A DNA stretch of 64,000 nt from Bacteroidota bacterium (GTDB lineage: Bacteria > Bacteroidota > Bacteroidia > AKYH767-A > OLB10), in assembly GCA_016713525.1 (NCBI GenBank), contig JADJOZ010000022.1, positions 1-64,000 on the forward strand. Reading direction: 5' to 3'. The notes below the pieces were generated by a model. That model was not told the DNA's origin and ran no database searches. It worked only from the letters and a program-made list of their open reading frames with translations. The position numbers and the translations under genes were made by a program. Below are positions 10,909-19,428 of this stretch, piece after piece. Position 1 is the stretch's first letter. Every line of letters starts with the position of its first letter.

Positions 10909-12548
10909 TCGAAAGCAATATCTTTCACATTCAATTGCAGATTGGTTCTTCCATTAAATGTATTTTCTTCGATGTGATAGCAAACATGAAAAGATTCATT
11001 GCCACAAATTCTGTCGAAGTGCTTTCCCAGTTGAAATGCAATGCTGTCGACTACCTTACGCGACTGATCTTTTTGAATCAGCGATAATTTTAAGTGATTA
11101 TTTCCTACTACTCTTACATCTCCACGGTCATAAACTTCCTGTGACATAAAAACCGGCGACATGTTACCCGGTCCGAAGGGAGCAAATTGTTTCAGGATAT
11201 TAAAGAAAGAAGCATTGATATCACCCAAAGAAATAACATCATCAATTTCAATTTCACGAATCAGCATGCGATCTTCAATGGTAGCACATACGATTTCTTC
11301 AAAACGGTCTTTGAAGGCTTCAATATTTTCTTCCTTCATGGTTAGACCGGCAGCATACATGTGACCGCCAAACTGATCGAGTAAATCGCTGCACGATTCA
11401 ATGGCATTGTAAATATCAAAGTCTTTTACTGAACGGGCCGAACCGGCAGCAACACCATTCGATTTGGTTAGTATAATAGTCGGACGGTAAAATTCATCAG
11501 TGAGCTTAGATGCTACAATACCAATTACGCCTTTATGCCATTTCGGATTATACAGAACAGTCGACTTCCTGTCTTTAAAATGAGTATCCTGTTCAATCAA
11601 AATCATTGCCTCCCGGGTGATCGTTTCATTGAGATTTTTCCGGGTGGTATTTTTCTTATTTATTTCTTCACCATGCGACATCGCTTCGTCTGGCTTTTCA
11701 GAAATCAATAATTCCACTGCCTCATTACCGCTTTCAATTCGTCCCGCAGCATTAATTCTTGGTGCAATGGTAAATACCACATCATTCACAGTGAGTTCAC
11801 GGCTGTTGCCGCTGATATCCAGAATGGCTTTAATTCCGGGACGGGGTTTGCTGTTGAGACGCTTCAAACCATAGTAAGTAAGAATTCTGTTTTCACCAAC
11901 AATCGGTACAATATCAGCCGCAATACTTATAGCAACCAGATCCAGATATTCTTCCAGTTCTGTAAACTCCAGTTTATGTGCCATCACATAAGCCTGAATA
12001 AGTTTAAAGCCTACACCGCAACCTGAAAGTTCTTTAAATGGATAATCGCAATCGTTTCGCTTCGGATCAAGCACAGCAACGGCATCGGGTAATTCGGCTC
12101 CGGGGCGGTGGTGATCGCAAATTATAAAATCGATGCCAAAGGTTTTAGCATACTCTATTTTATCAATAGATTTTATTCCACAATCGAGTGCAATTATCAA
12201 TGAAATTCCCTGCTCATCGGCCCACTCAATTCCCCGGTTAGAAATTCCGTATCCTTCTTTATAGCGATCGGGAATATAAAAATCGACCAGGGAATATCTC
12301 TTTTTCAGAAAGGTATATACCAATGCAACTGCGGTGGTGCCATCCACATCATAATCACCGAACACCATAATTTTTTCTTTGCCGGCAATTGCCTTATCAA
12401 TCCGGGCAATGGCTTTTTCCATATCCTTCATCAGATAAGGATCATGCAACATTTTTAATTCAGGTCTGAAAAATTCCTTTGCCTTTTCATAGGTGGAATG
12501 CCCCCGCTGTACCAGCAGCCCCTCAAATTAGATAAAAGTTTTCGACAT
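10905..12548 (-). CDS. recJ: Single-stranded-DNA exonuclease RecJ (N-terminus damaged)
   Basis: 5'-3' ssDNA exonuclease of recombination and mismatch repair. The DHH core is intact: VFGDYDVDGTTA, ALDCGI, ICDHHRPGAELPDAVAVLDP, the DHHA1 motif region GGHMYAAGLTMKEE, and a C-terminal OB-type domain. The long frame starts at 12452, but in the same frame upstream codons read FEGLLVQRGHSTYEKAKEFFRPELK, which is genuine RecJ N-terminal sequence, back to a TAA at 12528-12530. An ATG at 12548 in that frame gives only MSKTFI before the stop. About 30 residues expected between seem to be missing, so a deletion or assembly error is likely here. Core function could survive only if a start near 12452 is used. 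Confidence 0.85.
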
Positions 12549-12811
12549 CATCCTTGTTGAATAATATTTCAACTAATTGCCGGTAAAAAACGACAATTGA
12601 CCTGATTTTGACACTATTACAAAGTAGGTAGATTAATTAAACTTTATATTTGCCAAAAGAACCCAATGAGGTTGAATACTGCCTCAAAGTTAAGGATTAT
12701 TGTCCCTAAGGGTGTGAAAATAGTCGTTTATTCGACTAAGTAATTGATAGTTAATAATATATGAATTTCATAGAATAGCTCAATTTTGAAGGAACAGAAG
12801 CACTTACCAGT
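12549..12811. other. Intergenic region with promoter box and possible 25-codon leader ORF
   Basis: Between recJ and the acetyltransferase lies a TATATTTG box (12645-12652), then a small ORF 12666-12743 encoding a basic 25-residue peptide that begins MRLNTASKLR. The ORF starts about 9 bases after the predicted transcription start. No stable terminator or RNA family is recognised. The peptide may be a leader or chance. Confidence 0.3.
12645..12652 (+). promoter_or_regulatory. -7 box TATATTTG
   Basis: Exact TAnnTTTG, 160 bases upstream of the acetyltransferase ATG. It is the only good box in this gap on the plus strand. Confidence 0.45.
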
Positions 12812-13348
12812 ATGATCACAACAAAAGAAGTGGGACCGGCACATTTTGAAATGCTGGCGGAATTAGGAAGGAAAGCATTTTACGAAGCATTTTCGGAGCA
12901 TAATGATCCCGATGATATGCAGGCTTATCTCGATCTGGCATTTAATCCGGAAACCATCAAAAAGCAGTTGGAAGATCCAGGGGTTACCTATTTGGTTGCT
13001 TATTGGAAGGATTTACCTGTTGGATATGCCAAGCTGAAACAATCGGATGTTCCTGAGAAGTTAGCCGGAAAATCTGCCATTCAACTGGAAAGAATCTATG
13101 CGCTGCAGGAATTTGTTGGTAAAAAAGTAGGTAAGGCACTCATGGAAGCATGTATCCAGATTGCAAAAACAAATAATTATGAAGCCATGTGGCTGGGGGT
13201 TTGGCAACAAAATGAGCGGGCGATTTCATTCTATAAAAAATGGGGTTTCATAGTAATAGGGACCAAACAATTTATCATTGGTAAAGATGTAAATGACGAT
13301 TTTGTGATGTCGTTGGATTTGAATCAGAACGGGACAGCAAAATTGTAA
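12812..13348 (+). CDS. GNAT family N-acetyltransferase
   Basis: The 178-residue protein has the GNAT fold in order: N-terminal strand/helices (ELGRKAFYEAF), beta4 with IQLERIYALQEFVGKKVGKALM (residues about 89-110, where the Gln/Arg-x-x-Gly-x-Gly/Ala-like acetyl-CoA loop is VGKKVGKA), and motif B MWLGVWQQNERAISFYKKWGF. The N-terminal FxExF pattern resembles PaiA/spermidine-type acetyltransferases, but the substrate cannot be assigned. It is followed after 31 bases by a methyltransferase in the same direction. Confidence 0.85.
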   Translation: MITTKEVGPAHFEMLAELGRKAFYEAFSEHNDPDDMQAYLDLAFNPETIKKQLEDPGVTYLVAYWKDLPVGYAKLKQSDVPEKLAGKSAIQLERIYALQEFVGKKVGKALMEACIQIAKTNNYEAMWLGVWQQNERAISFYKKWGFIVIGTKQFIIGKDVNDDFVMSLDLNQNGTAKL

Positions 13349-13379
13349 CCCGGCACTTGCGGTTAACGTAACGGATACC

Positions 13380-14255
13380 ATGAAAAAACAAATACTTGAT
13401 GCCTGCCGGAAGTTAGGGTATGAAATCAGAAAAGTTGGTGATACGAATGATGCTGCCAACTATGAAAAGTATTTTGATGCTGCCAGTATCCGTAAAAGAA
13501 ATTTTTACAATATCGGAGCCGGTAAGTTCGTGCATCCTTGCTGGACAAACATCGATATCACCGACGAACATTTTCAACCCGGAAATGATGGTAGTGTAAC
13601 CGGAATTTTATACGATTTGTTCCTGCATCAACCCATTCCTATAGCAACCGATTCTGCTGAACTCATTTATTCCAGTCATACCATCGAGCATATCGATGAT
13701 GCATCTTTACAAAATATGCTGAACGAATCATACCGTATGCTTAAGCCCGGTGGTGCTATTCGTTTGGTTACTCCCGATGCCGACAATGCCTATCGTGCCT
13801 GGAAAAATAATGATCGCAGTTATTTTTTCTGGATCGAATGGGATGAGATGAATAAAAATCTGGAACAGCAATGTATTACGATGCCTTTGCAGGATGCTTC
13901 ACTTACACAAATATTTTTGGAAGATTTTGCTGCGGCTGCCTCTGTAATTGCTGTAGAAGGTAATGCCATCAGACTCGATGATGCTGCAGTCCATAAATTA
14001 TTTCAGGAAAAATCGTTTGAAGATGCTATGAATTACTGCACTTCTTTATGTTCGGTGGAGCAGCAACGCAAGTATCCTTTCCGACATATGAACTGGTTCA
14101 ATGAAAAGAAACTTCGCAGGATGCTAGCAGATGCCGGATTTAAAACAATTTATCGATCCGGATTTTCTCAGTCAGCTTTTCCGGTTTTGCGAAATACCCA
14201 TTTTTTTGACAAAACATTACCTCAAATATCACTTTATATGGAAGCGGTTAAATAA
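13380..14255 (+). CDS. SAM-dependent methyltransferase
   Basis: Class I Rossmann methyltransferase of 291 residues. Motif I is NIGAGKFVHPCWTNID (about residues 45-60), motif II/III region LIYSSHTIEHID, and motif post-III MLKPGGAIRLVTPD, the signature of the Methyltransf_11-like group often found beside glycan genes. A variable cap of about 90 residues follows before a C-terminal LRRMLADAGFKTI strand. The acceptor is not predictable. It has no signal peptide and ends 13 bases before a strong bidirectional terminator. Confidence 0.8.
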   Translation: MKKQILDACRKLGYEIRKVGDTNDAANYEKYFDAASIRKRNFYNIGAGKFVHPCWTNIDITDEHFQPGNDGSVTGILYDLFLHQPIPIATDSAELIYSSHTIEHIDDASLQNMLNESYRMLKPGGAIRLVTPDADNAYRAWKNNDRSYFFWIEWDEMNKNLEQQCITMPLQDASLTQIFLEDFAAAASVIAVEGNAIRLDDAAVHKLFQEKSFEDAMNYCTSLCSVEQQRKYPFRHMNWFNEKKLRRMLADAGFKTIYRSGFSQSAFPVLRNTHFFDKTLPQISLYMEAVK

Positions 14256-14268
14256 AATTTAGCACCAA

Positions 14269-14312
14269 TAAAAAAGAGCTCCGGAAACATCATGATCCGG
14301 AGCTCTTTTTTT
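14269..14312. terminator. Bidirectional intrinsic terminator
   Basis: Nine-base-pair GC-rich stem (GAGCTCCGG / CCGGAGCTC) with a 12-base loop, flanked by an A run on the left and T7 on the right, so it can stop both the methyltransferase transcript and the convergent T9SS cargo gene. Confidence 0.85.
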
Positions 14313-14321
14313 GTGAATGGA

Positions 14322-15329
14322 TTATGCGCCAACAATTATTTTTTCATGGCGCCATTTGTCGCCTTGTTTCAACTGAAGTAAATACGTTCCTCTTGCTTTG
14401 CCTTCAATGGTATACTCTTTCTGAAAATAGCCTTCGGGAGTAGTTATTTCATCCTCAATTATCAATTTGCCATAAGCATCCAGAATTTTCAAATTAATTA
14501 CTCCCGGTTGATTAATTTTAAAGGATACATTTATTTTTCCTTGTGAAGGATTCGGATAAATTTTAAAATCGGTTGCATTGAGTTTGTAATCTTCTGCTTT
14601 TGATAACGATTGATCTTCGCTTTCTTTTTTCACAGGTGGTGGTGGAGGTGGGACTGCTTCAGATTCGATTTTGATGGTTTTGGTTTCCCCTGCATCGGCT
14701 GCATCTTTATCTGTGCGAATAATGCGAATTTCTTTATGTGCTGCACCTGTACTGTCTTTCCATATAAAAGTTTTTGATGCCCCCGGTTTCATTTTCATTT
14801 CCGGATCACATGTTACAATTACTGTTTTAGTTTGGTGTTTCTTTTCGGAATCATCTCCTGTTTCATCATCATTAATAAACATGCGGACAGTTCCTTTTTT
14901 AACTTCTCCCGATCCATCAGTTTCTATAACTTCTTCCATGTTTTCTAGATCTAATTCCAAAACTTTGGAGTTTGATTTGAGTTCTTTCAGATCAATATTC
15001 AATTTTTTAAGTTCTTCTTCCAGCTGGCCCATCTCTATTTTACGGAAATCAACATCACCAACTTCCACATTTATTTCCTGAAGGTTTTCAAGATCCTTAA
15101 ATTCATCTTTAATCATAACCATGTCATCAGTGATGTTAATGTCAGTGTTCACCGATTTTAAATAGTTCTGCATATCGGTTTTAGAATTGAAGGTCGTATC
15201 AATGAGAACAGATTCCCCATTAATTTCCTTACTGATCATAACTTTAAATTTTTTCTGATCCTGAGCCAATACAGCTGTTCCTGTGCCATAAAGCATCAGG
15301 GTGAGGACGGCAATTTTTATTGTTTTCAT
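14322..15329 (-). CDS. T9SS-exported acidic protein with type A sorting domain
   Basis: The signal peptide MKTIKIAVLTLMLYGTGTAVLAQ is followed by an acidic, helix-rich region (repeated Leu/Glu/Lys, likely coiled coil at about residues 60-130), a Pro-rich linker (PPPPPPV), and a C-terminal sorting domain FKIYPNPSQGKINVSF to the end IIVGA. Known T9SS cargo are cleaved here and released or anchored. ATG 15329 is preferred over GTG 15350 because the exact promoter box at 15353-15360 would start the transcript near 15348, after that GTG. The role of the mature part is unknown. Confidence 0.8.
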   Translation of the reverse strand: MKTIKIAVLTLMLYGTGTAVLAQDQKKFKVMISKEINGESVLIDTTFNSKTDMQNYLKSVNTDINITDDMVMIKDEFKDLENLQEINVEVGDVDFRKIEMGQLEEELKKLNIDLKELKSNSKVLELDLENMEEVIETDGSGEVKKGTVRMFINDDETGDDSEKKHQTKTVIVTCDPEMKMKPGASKTFIWKDSTGAAHKEIRIIRTDKDAADAGETKTIKIESEAVPPPPPPVKKESEDQSLSKAEDYKLNATDFKIYPNPSQGKINVSFKINQPGVINLKILDAYGKLIIEDEITTPEGYFQKEYTIEGKARGTYLLQLKQGDKWRHEKIIVGA

Positions 15330-15352
15330 ATCGTTGAGTTTTAATTTCACTA

Positions 15353-15360
15353 CAAAAGTA
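15353..15360 (-). promoter_or_regulatory. -7 box TACTTTTG for the T9SS cargo gene
   Basis: Exact TAnnTTTG on the minus strand; predicted start near 15348 leaves a leader of about 19 bases to ATG 15329. Confidence 0.5.
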
Positions 15361-15472
15361 TCCGGTTGAGATGCTCCGAACGGTTAATGACCCGTTAACG
15401 TGCGTTAATGAAACGTTAATGTCTTGTTTATAAAATCTGGCAGGTACTTGTTTTTAAACGGATTTGAATGGT

Positions 15473-15480
15473 TAATTTTG
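15473..15480 (+). promoter_or_regulatory. Promoter of serA: TTG-N22-TAATTTTG
   Basis: The -7 box at 15473-15480 is paired with TTG at 15448-15450, a 22-base spacing within the range known for Bacteroidota sigma factors. It is 30 bases before the serA ATG. Confidence 0.55.
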
Positions 15481-15509
15481 CCATCGAAATCATTCATTAA
15501 AGCCATTTT

Positions 15510-16413
15510 ATGGAATCCGGAACATCTTATCCCAAAGATAAAATTAACATTCTCCTGCTGGAAGGCGTGCATCCTCAGGCTCTCAAATTATTTCGGAACC
15601 ATGGGTATACTTCCATTGAAGTTTTAAAAGGGTCGTTGCCGGAAGAGGAGTTAATTGCAAAAATTAAAAGTGTGCACCTTATCGGTATCCGATCCAAAAC
15701 ACAGTTGACTGCAGCTGTGATGAGTAAGGCTGAGAAGTTGCTGGCAGCTGGTGCTTTTTGCATTGGAACCAATCAAATAGCAATGGGGGAGGCTACCTCA
15801 CATGGTGTTGCAGTTTTTAATTCACCATACAGTAACACGCGTTCTGTAGCTGAAATGGTGATTGGGCATTGCATAGGGATCAATCCTGATTAATTTGAGC
15901 CGTGGAGATGTACTTGCTCTGAAAGCACTGAAAAAAATGATTGAAAAAGGTCATATTTCCGGGGCAGGAATTGATGTCTTCGAAAATGAACCCAAAGGAA
16001 ATACCGATCCATTTGCATGTGAATTGCAGGGAATGGCTAATGTTGTTCTGACTCCGCATATTGGCGGTTCTACAATGGAAGCACAGGAAAATATTGGATT
16101 GGATGTTGCCGGAAAATTAATCTCGTTTCTCGAGACTGGCTCCAGCACCGGTTCCTTGTCGGTGCCAGCTTTAAGTCTGCCCGTGCAACAAAACGCCCAT
16201 CGGATGCTTCATATTCACAAGAATGTGCCGGGTGTTCTCTCTGAAATTAATGGTATTTTATCGAAGTTAAAAGTCAATATTCTTGGACAATATCTGAAGA
16301 CGAACACCGATATTGGTTATGTTGTTGTAGATGTTGATAAACGTACTTCATCGAAAGCACTTTCAGAATTGAAAAAAGTAAAGCATACGATAAAAGTCCG
16401 ACAGCTTTATTAA
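15510..16413 (+). pseudogene. serA: D-3-phosphoglycerate dehydrogenase with internal deletion
   Basis: SerA oxidises 3-phosphoglycerate in serine synthesis. The first part (residues 1-125, INILLLEGVHPQAL to SVAEMVIGHCI) is the N-terminal half of the substrate domain. The second part resumes at about 15880 in another frame as GSILINLSRGDV, followed by GAGIDVFENEP, the catalytic His region LTPHIGGSTMEAQENI, and a C-terminal ACT domain. Most of the NAD-binding Rossmann domain between them, including its GxGxxG loop, is absent. The family has about 400 residues or more, while only about 300 remain, so the product as written cannot bind NAD. Either a real inactivating deletion or a consensus/assembly gap. 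Confidence 0.85.
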
Positions 16414-16449
16414 TTATTAAGATTCGGAACAAAGCATCCCGATATAGCT

Positions 16450-16457
16450 TAAATTTG
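16450..16457 (+). promoter_or_regulatory. -7 box TAAATTTG; predicts a leaderless transcript
   Basis: Exact TAnnTTTG with only 4 bases (CATT) before the ATG at 16462. Using the box-to-start distance at the SRP RNA gene, transcription would begin on the A of ATG. Confidence 0.55.
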
Positions 16458-16461
16458 CATT

Positions 16462-17076
16462 ATGTTACTTGAAATTCACCCCGACAATCCCAATAGCCGC
16501 CATATTTCACAGGTAGTGGATGTACTTCGTAAAGGTGGTGTCATTATTTTTCCTACCGATACCATTTATGGAATTGGATGCGATGTTACCAATCAGAAAG
16601 CATTCGAGAAATTGTGCCGCATTCGGGGAGTGAAACCTCAAAAAGCAAATTTCTCCTTTTTGCTGAATGATCTCGCGCATATTTCTGAGTATACACGACC
16701 ATTCGACAGGGAAGTTTTTAAATTGTTGAAGGCAACTTTGCCCGGTCCGTTTACCTACATTTTGCCTGCCAGTAATATGGTTCCTGCTCTTTTCCGAAAT
16801 AACCGCAAAACCATTGGAATCAGGGTTCCCGATAATAAGATCATCAGAACACTGGTTGCTGAATTGGGTAATCCCATTGTTTCAGCTTCCTTGCGGGATG
16901 ATTTGGATACTATTGCTGAATACCTCACTGATCCCAAAGACATAGAAGAGCGCTTTGGAAATCAGGTTGACCTGGTAATTGATGGAGGCTATGGACAAAA
17001 TACCGCCTCAACAGTAATTGATTGTACCGGCGATGCACCTGTAGTAATAAGAGAAGGATTGGGTCAGATTCCTTAG
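16462..17076 (+). CDS. Threonylcarbamoyl-AMP synthase, Sua5/YrdC family
   Basis: Makes L-threonylcarbamoyl-AMP from Thr, bicarbonate and ATP for the t6A37 modification of ANN-decoding tRNAs. The 204-residue protein is the short YrdC/YciO form without the Sua5 C-domain. Key parts: KGGVIIFPTDTIYGIGCDV (residues 24-42), the KR-type motif near RIRGVKPQKANFSF, LPGPFTYIL, and IGIRVPDN. NPIVSASLRDD replaces the more usual NPIxSTSAN loop, which favours the YciO-like branch, so the t6A role is likely but not certain. It is convergent with the SRP RNA gene. Confidence 0.82.
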   Translation: MLLEIHPDNPNSRHISQVVDVLRKGGVIIFPTDTIYGIGCDVTNQKAFEKLCRIRGVKPQKANFSFLLNDLAHISEYTRPFDREVFKLLKATLPGPFTYILPASNMVPALFRNNRKTIGIRVPDNKIIRTLVAELGNPIVSASLRDDLDTIAEYLTDPKDIEERFGNQVDLVIDGGYGQNTASTVIDCTGDAPVVIREGLGQIP

Positions 17077-17110
17077 TGGCTGAAATTCAAAAAGCTAAAG
17101 AAAAAAAAGT

Positions 17111-17206
17111 GGGTAAGCTACTTACATCGCACCGCTACAACCGTTTATCCTTGCTTCCTTCCGGACCTGGGGAGGTTCACAGGAGCTGGTCGTATAAGAC
17201 TTACCC
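17111..17206 (-). ncRNA. ffs: Signal recognition particle RNA, small bacterial type
   Basis: The minus strand reads a 5' GGGTAAG and a 3' CTTACCC that close a long hairpin. The apical region has the universal SRP domain IV sequence GGTCCGGAAGGAAGCA within its symmetric and asymmetric internal loops. This is the 4.5S-type RNA that binds Ffh and guides co-translational membrane targeting. An exact -7 box lies 5 bases upstream of position 17206, and a T8 tract follows the 3' arm at 17101-17108, so both ends of the transcript are well marked. Confidence 0.93.
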
Positions 17207-17210
17207 GGTG

Positions 17211-17218
17211 CAAAGATA
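17211..17218 (-). promoter_or_regulatory. -7 box TATCTTTG for the SRP RNA
   Basis: Exact TAnnTTTG whose final G is 5 bases from the first base of the RNA's closing stem. It is used here as the internal calibration for box-to-start distance. Confidence 0.65.
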
Positions 17219-17472
17219 GTGAATCCAAGTCCTTTCCCCGTTATCCACTTGTAATTCATTTTCGGAATCAATTCATTTGCCTGAAATTCAGGTACATAAT
17301 TATTTTATTTCGGAATAGATTTTTTTCATAAACCGAAACAGGAATTTCTGACTTTTGAGAATGCTGCCTTCATTATGTGCTAAAATACAATTAGTTAGCC
17401 ATTCATTTTTTTTGAAAATTTCAGAATGAACTTTTATAATAATTGCTACCTTTACGGGATAAACCTAAACAA

Positions 17473-18273
17473 ATGAAAAAACTTCTACTAATAATGCTTA
17501 CAGTCGGGTTCTTCCTTACAGGGAAGATTTCAGCACAAACAACTCTCACGCAGGCAGTCGATTTTACCGTTACTGATGTGAATGGTGATGTGCATAATCT
17601 GTTTGATATCCTCAATGCAGGTCAGTATGTGTGTATGGATTTCTTCTTCACTACTTGTCCACCTTGCATTGCAACTTCACCTTATTACCGTGATACCTAT
17701 GAGAATTTCGGTTGTAACACAGAAGATATCTTCTTCATAGCAATGGACGTTGGTGACACCGATGCTGAAGTAATTGCTTATGAAAATAGCGTACTAGGCG
17801 GTTCACCGGGATATCCTTCAGTCAGTGGTATTGATGGTGGTGGAAATGCAGTTGTAAGTGCATACGGGGTCGGAGCATTCCCAACTTATATTTTAATTGC
17901 ACCAAACAAAAATATTGTCGAGACTGATATGTGGCCTATTGCAAATGCAACAACATTCGCAACATTCTTTGGTACACATGGATTGAGCCCGGTACCTTGT
18001 TCTACAGTTGGTATAGGTGAGCAAAATGCAATCAGCGGTTTCAGCATTTTCCCAAATCCTGCAACAGGAAAAGTTTCTGTTTCTGCAGATACCGAATTAG
18101 AGTCGGTTCGTATTTTTGATGTTGCCGGCAAATTATGGATGAATTTGAATACTTCAAATAAGAATTTTGGCAAAGCAACAGCATTTGATATTGCTGAACT
18201 TCCTGCCGGAGTATATCTGGTAGAAGTTATTTCAGAAGGCGCCTCAGTAAAATCACGCCTTGTAAAAATGTAA
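17473..18273 (+). CDS. Thioredoxin-fold T9SS cargo protein
   Basis: Signal peptide MKKLLLIMLTVGFFLTGKISAQ is followed by a thioredoxin-like/AhpC-TSA domain: VDFTVTDVNGDVHNLFDIL, DFFFTTCPPCIATSP with the CPPC redox pair (near residues 62-65), and the cis-Pro region GVGAFPTYILIAP. The C-terminus is a T9SS type A sorting domain (FSIFPNPATGKVSVSA to SRLVKM). It is therefore predicted to be an exported disulfide-active protein carried across the outer membrane by T9SS; the substrate is unknown. The ATG at 17473 is chosen because the signal peptide begins there. Confidence 0.82.
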   Translation: MKKLLLIMLTVGFFLTGKISAQTTLTQAVDFTVTDVNGDVHNLFDILNAGQYVCMDFFFTTCPPCIATSPYYRDTYENFGCNTEDIFFIAMDVGDTDAEVIAYENSVLGGSPGYPSVSGIDGGGNAVVSAYGVGAFPTYILIAPNKNIVETDMWPIANATTFATFFGTHGLSPVPCSTVGIGEQNAISGFSIFPNPATGKVSVSADTELESVRIFDVAGKLWMNLNTSNKNFGKATAFDIAELPAGVYLVEVISEGASVKSRLVKM

Positions 18274-18307
18274 TTTCATACAGCAATAACTGTATTATTA
18301 AGCTTGC

Positions 18308-18339
18308 AAAAAGGCTGTCTCGTTAGAGCAGCCTTTTTT
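18308..18339 (+). terminator. Intrinsic terminator of the CTCGTTRGAG type
   Basis: AAAGGCTG / CAGCCTTT arms enclose a smaller CTC-GTTA-GAG hairpin and end in T6. The same loop sequence occurs in the terminator at 53102-53137. Confidence 0.75.
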
Positions 18340-18410
18340 GATGTGCTGATGTGCTGATGTGTTGATGTGCTTATGTGCTGATTTTTGTTTCTGAGAAATA
18401 AAAATGTAAC

Positions 18411-18513
18411 TGCTCTTGATTTGGTGGTTTGATGATTTGGTGGTTTGGTGATTTTTTGTTTCTGAATAAATAGAAGTGACTGCTTTTTTTTATGTGCTAA
18501 TGCTTGCCTTGAG
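18411..18513 (+). repeat. Direct repeat of about 100 bp, copy 1
   Basis: Nearly identical to 20973-21073, with two short differences near the 3' end. The copies flank the T9SS cargo gene 19429-20920 in the same orientation. Confidence 0.85.
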
Positions 18514-18617
18514 CTTAGTCGAATGGGCGCTGCCTTGAGCTTGTCGAAAGGTGCTGATTTTTTATTCCACAGTAGAAAAATGTGACTGCCCTTGATTTGG
18601 TTATTTGGTAATTCTTG

Positions 18618-18648
18618 CCCTGAGCAGAGTGATAACTCTGTCGATGGG
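18618..18648. repeat. REP-like hairpin, long-loop variant
   Basis: Outer halves CCCTGAGC and GTCGATGGG enclose CAGAGT-GATA-ACTCTG. It is a member of the eight-copy family described in the findings, with an extended central stem. Confidence 0.65.
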
Positions 18649-19316
18649 TGGTGGTTTGATAATGGGTGTTCCTGATTAAAAAGATGTGGTCCCCGCAAGG
18701 CACGATGCGGGGGTGCTGATTTTTGTTTCTGAGTAGAAAAATGTGACTGCCCTTGATTTGGTGGTTTGGATATTCTTGCCTTGAGCGTAGTCGAAAGGTG
18801 GTGATGGGCAATTCTTAGTTGAAAAATGTGACTGCACTTGAGTTAAAAGTTGTATGTTGTAGGTTGAAGGTTGAGGGATTCAGGCAGAATGAAATTTCGT
18901 TCTTCAATTATGATTTATTTTACAACTGCTAAAGTTGCAGGTGCTCCTTTCTCAAGATGTTTATTTGAATTTTGTTAACTAGAAATGAATATTGAATGGT
19001 GGCATTCTATCCGGCTTCCGACAAAAAATACTTAATCCTTCATCCTTAATCCTAATCCGCTTCTCTCCCTCTCCAGCCCTAAATATTCCACGGAGGAATA
19101 GATAGAATCGGAATGAGATGCAGAATGAGAACTGGAAATAGGGGGATGGAGAAGCAGAACAATAATGCAGAGATGAGCAAAAGAAGCAGTATAAACTTCA
19201 TCCTGTTAAGAAATAAAAAATTCTTAATCCTTAATTTTTAATCTTTAATCCTACAAGGAGGGCGGGGTGAGGAGGAAGAGGAATTAGTGGCTGCTAAAGC
19301 TGCTAGTTTGTCGTAC

Positions 19317-19366
19317 AAAATGTTCTTAATGAATATTGAGTAACAAGAAGTTAATATTGAATAATG
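19317..19366 (+). repeat. Partial copy of the 125-bp inverted-repeat family
   Basis: This 50-base stretch matches the first half of the repeat at 21292-21418 (AAAATG, GAATATTGAGTAACAAGAAG, TTGAATAATG words). It lies directly upstream of the T9SS cargo gene and may supply part of its promoter region. Confidence 0.6.
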
Positions 19367-19428
19367 GCATGAAAAAAGCCAGAAGCAAAAAAACCTTATA
19401 TCTGCATCCTTTTTCGTATTTTAGCCTC

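Larger units (their letters stand above)
18340..19316. repeat. Repeat-rich intergenic region 1
   Basis: There is no credible gene over about 1 kb. It begins with tandem GATGTGCT-type octamers (18340-18385). It then carries four REP-like hairpins (18507-18526, 18533-18551, 18618-18648, 18779-18798), four copies of an AATGTGACTGC-CTTGATTTGG word, and purine-rich stretches (19090-19280). Small ORFs over it are compositional by-products. Confidence 0.75.

Noticed and set aside
18340..18860. Possible CRISPR array
   Set aside because: Repeats are short, irregular in length and spacing, and there are no unique spacers of equal size or cas genes.
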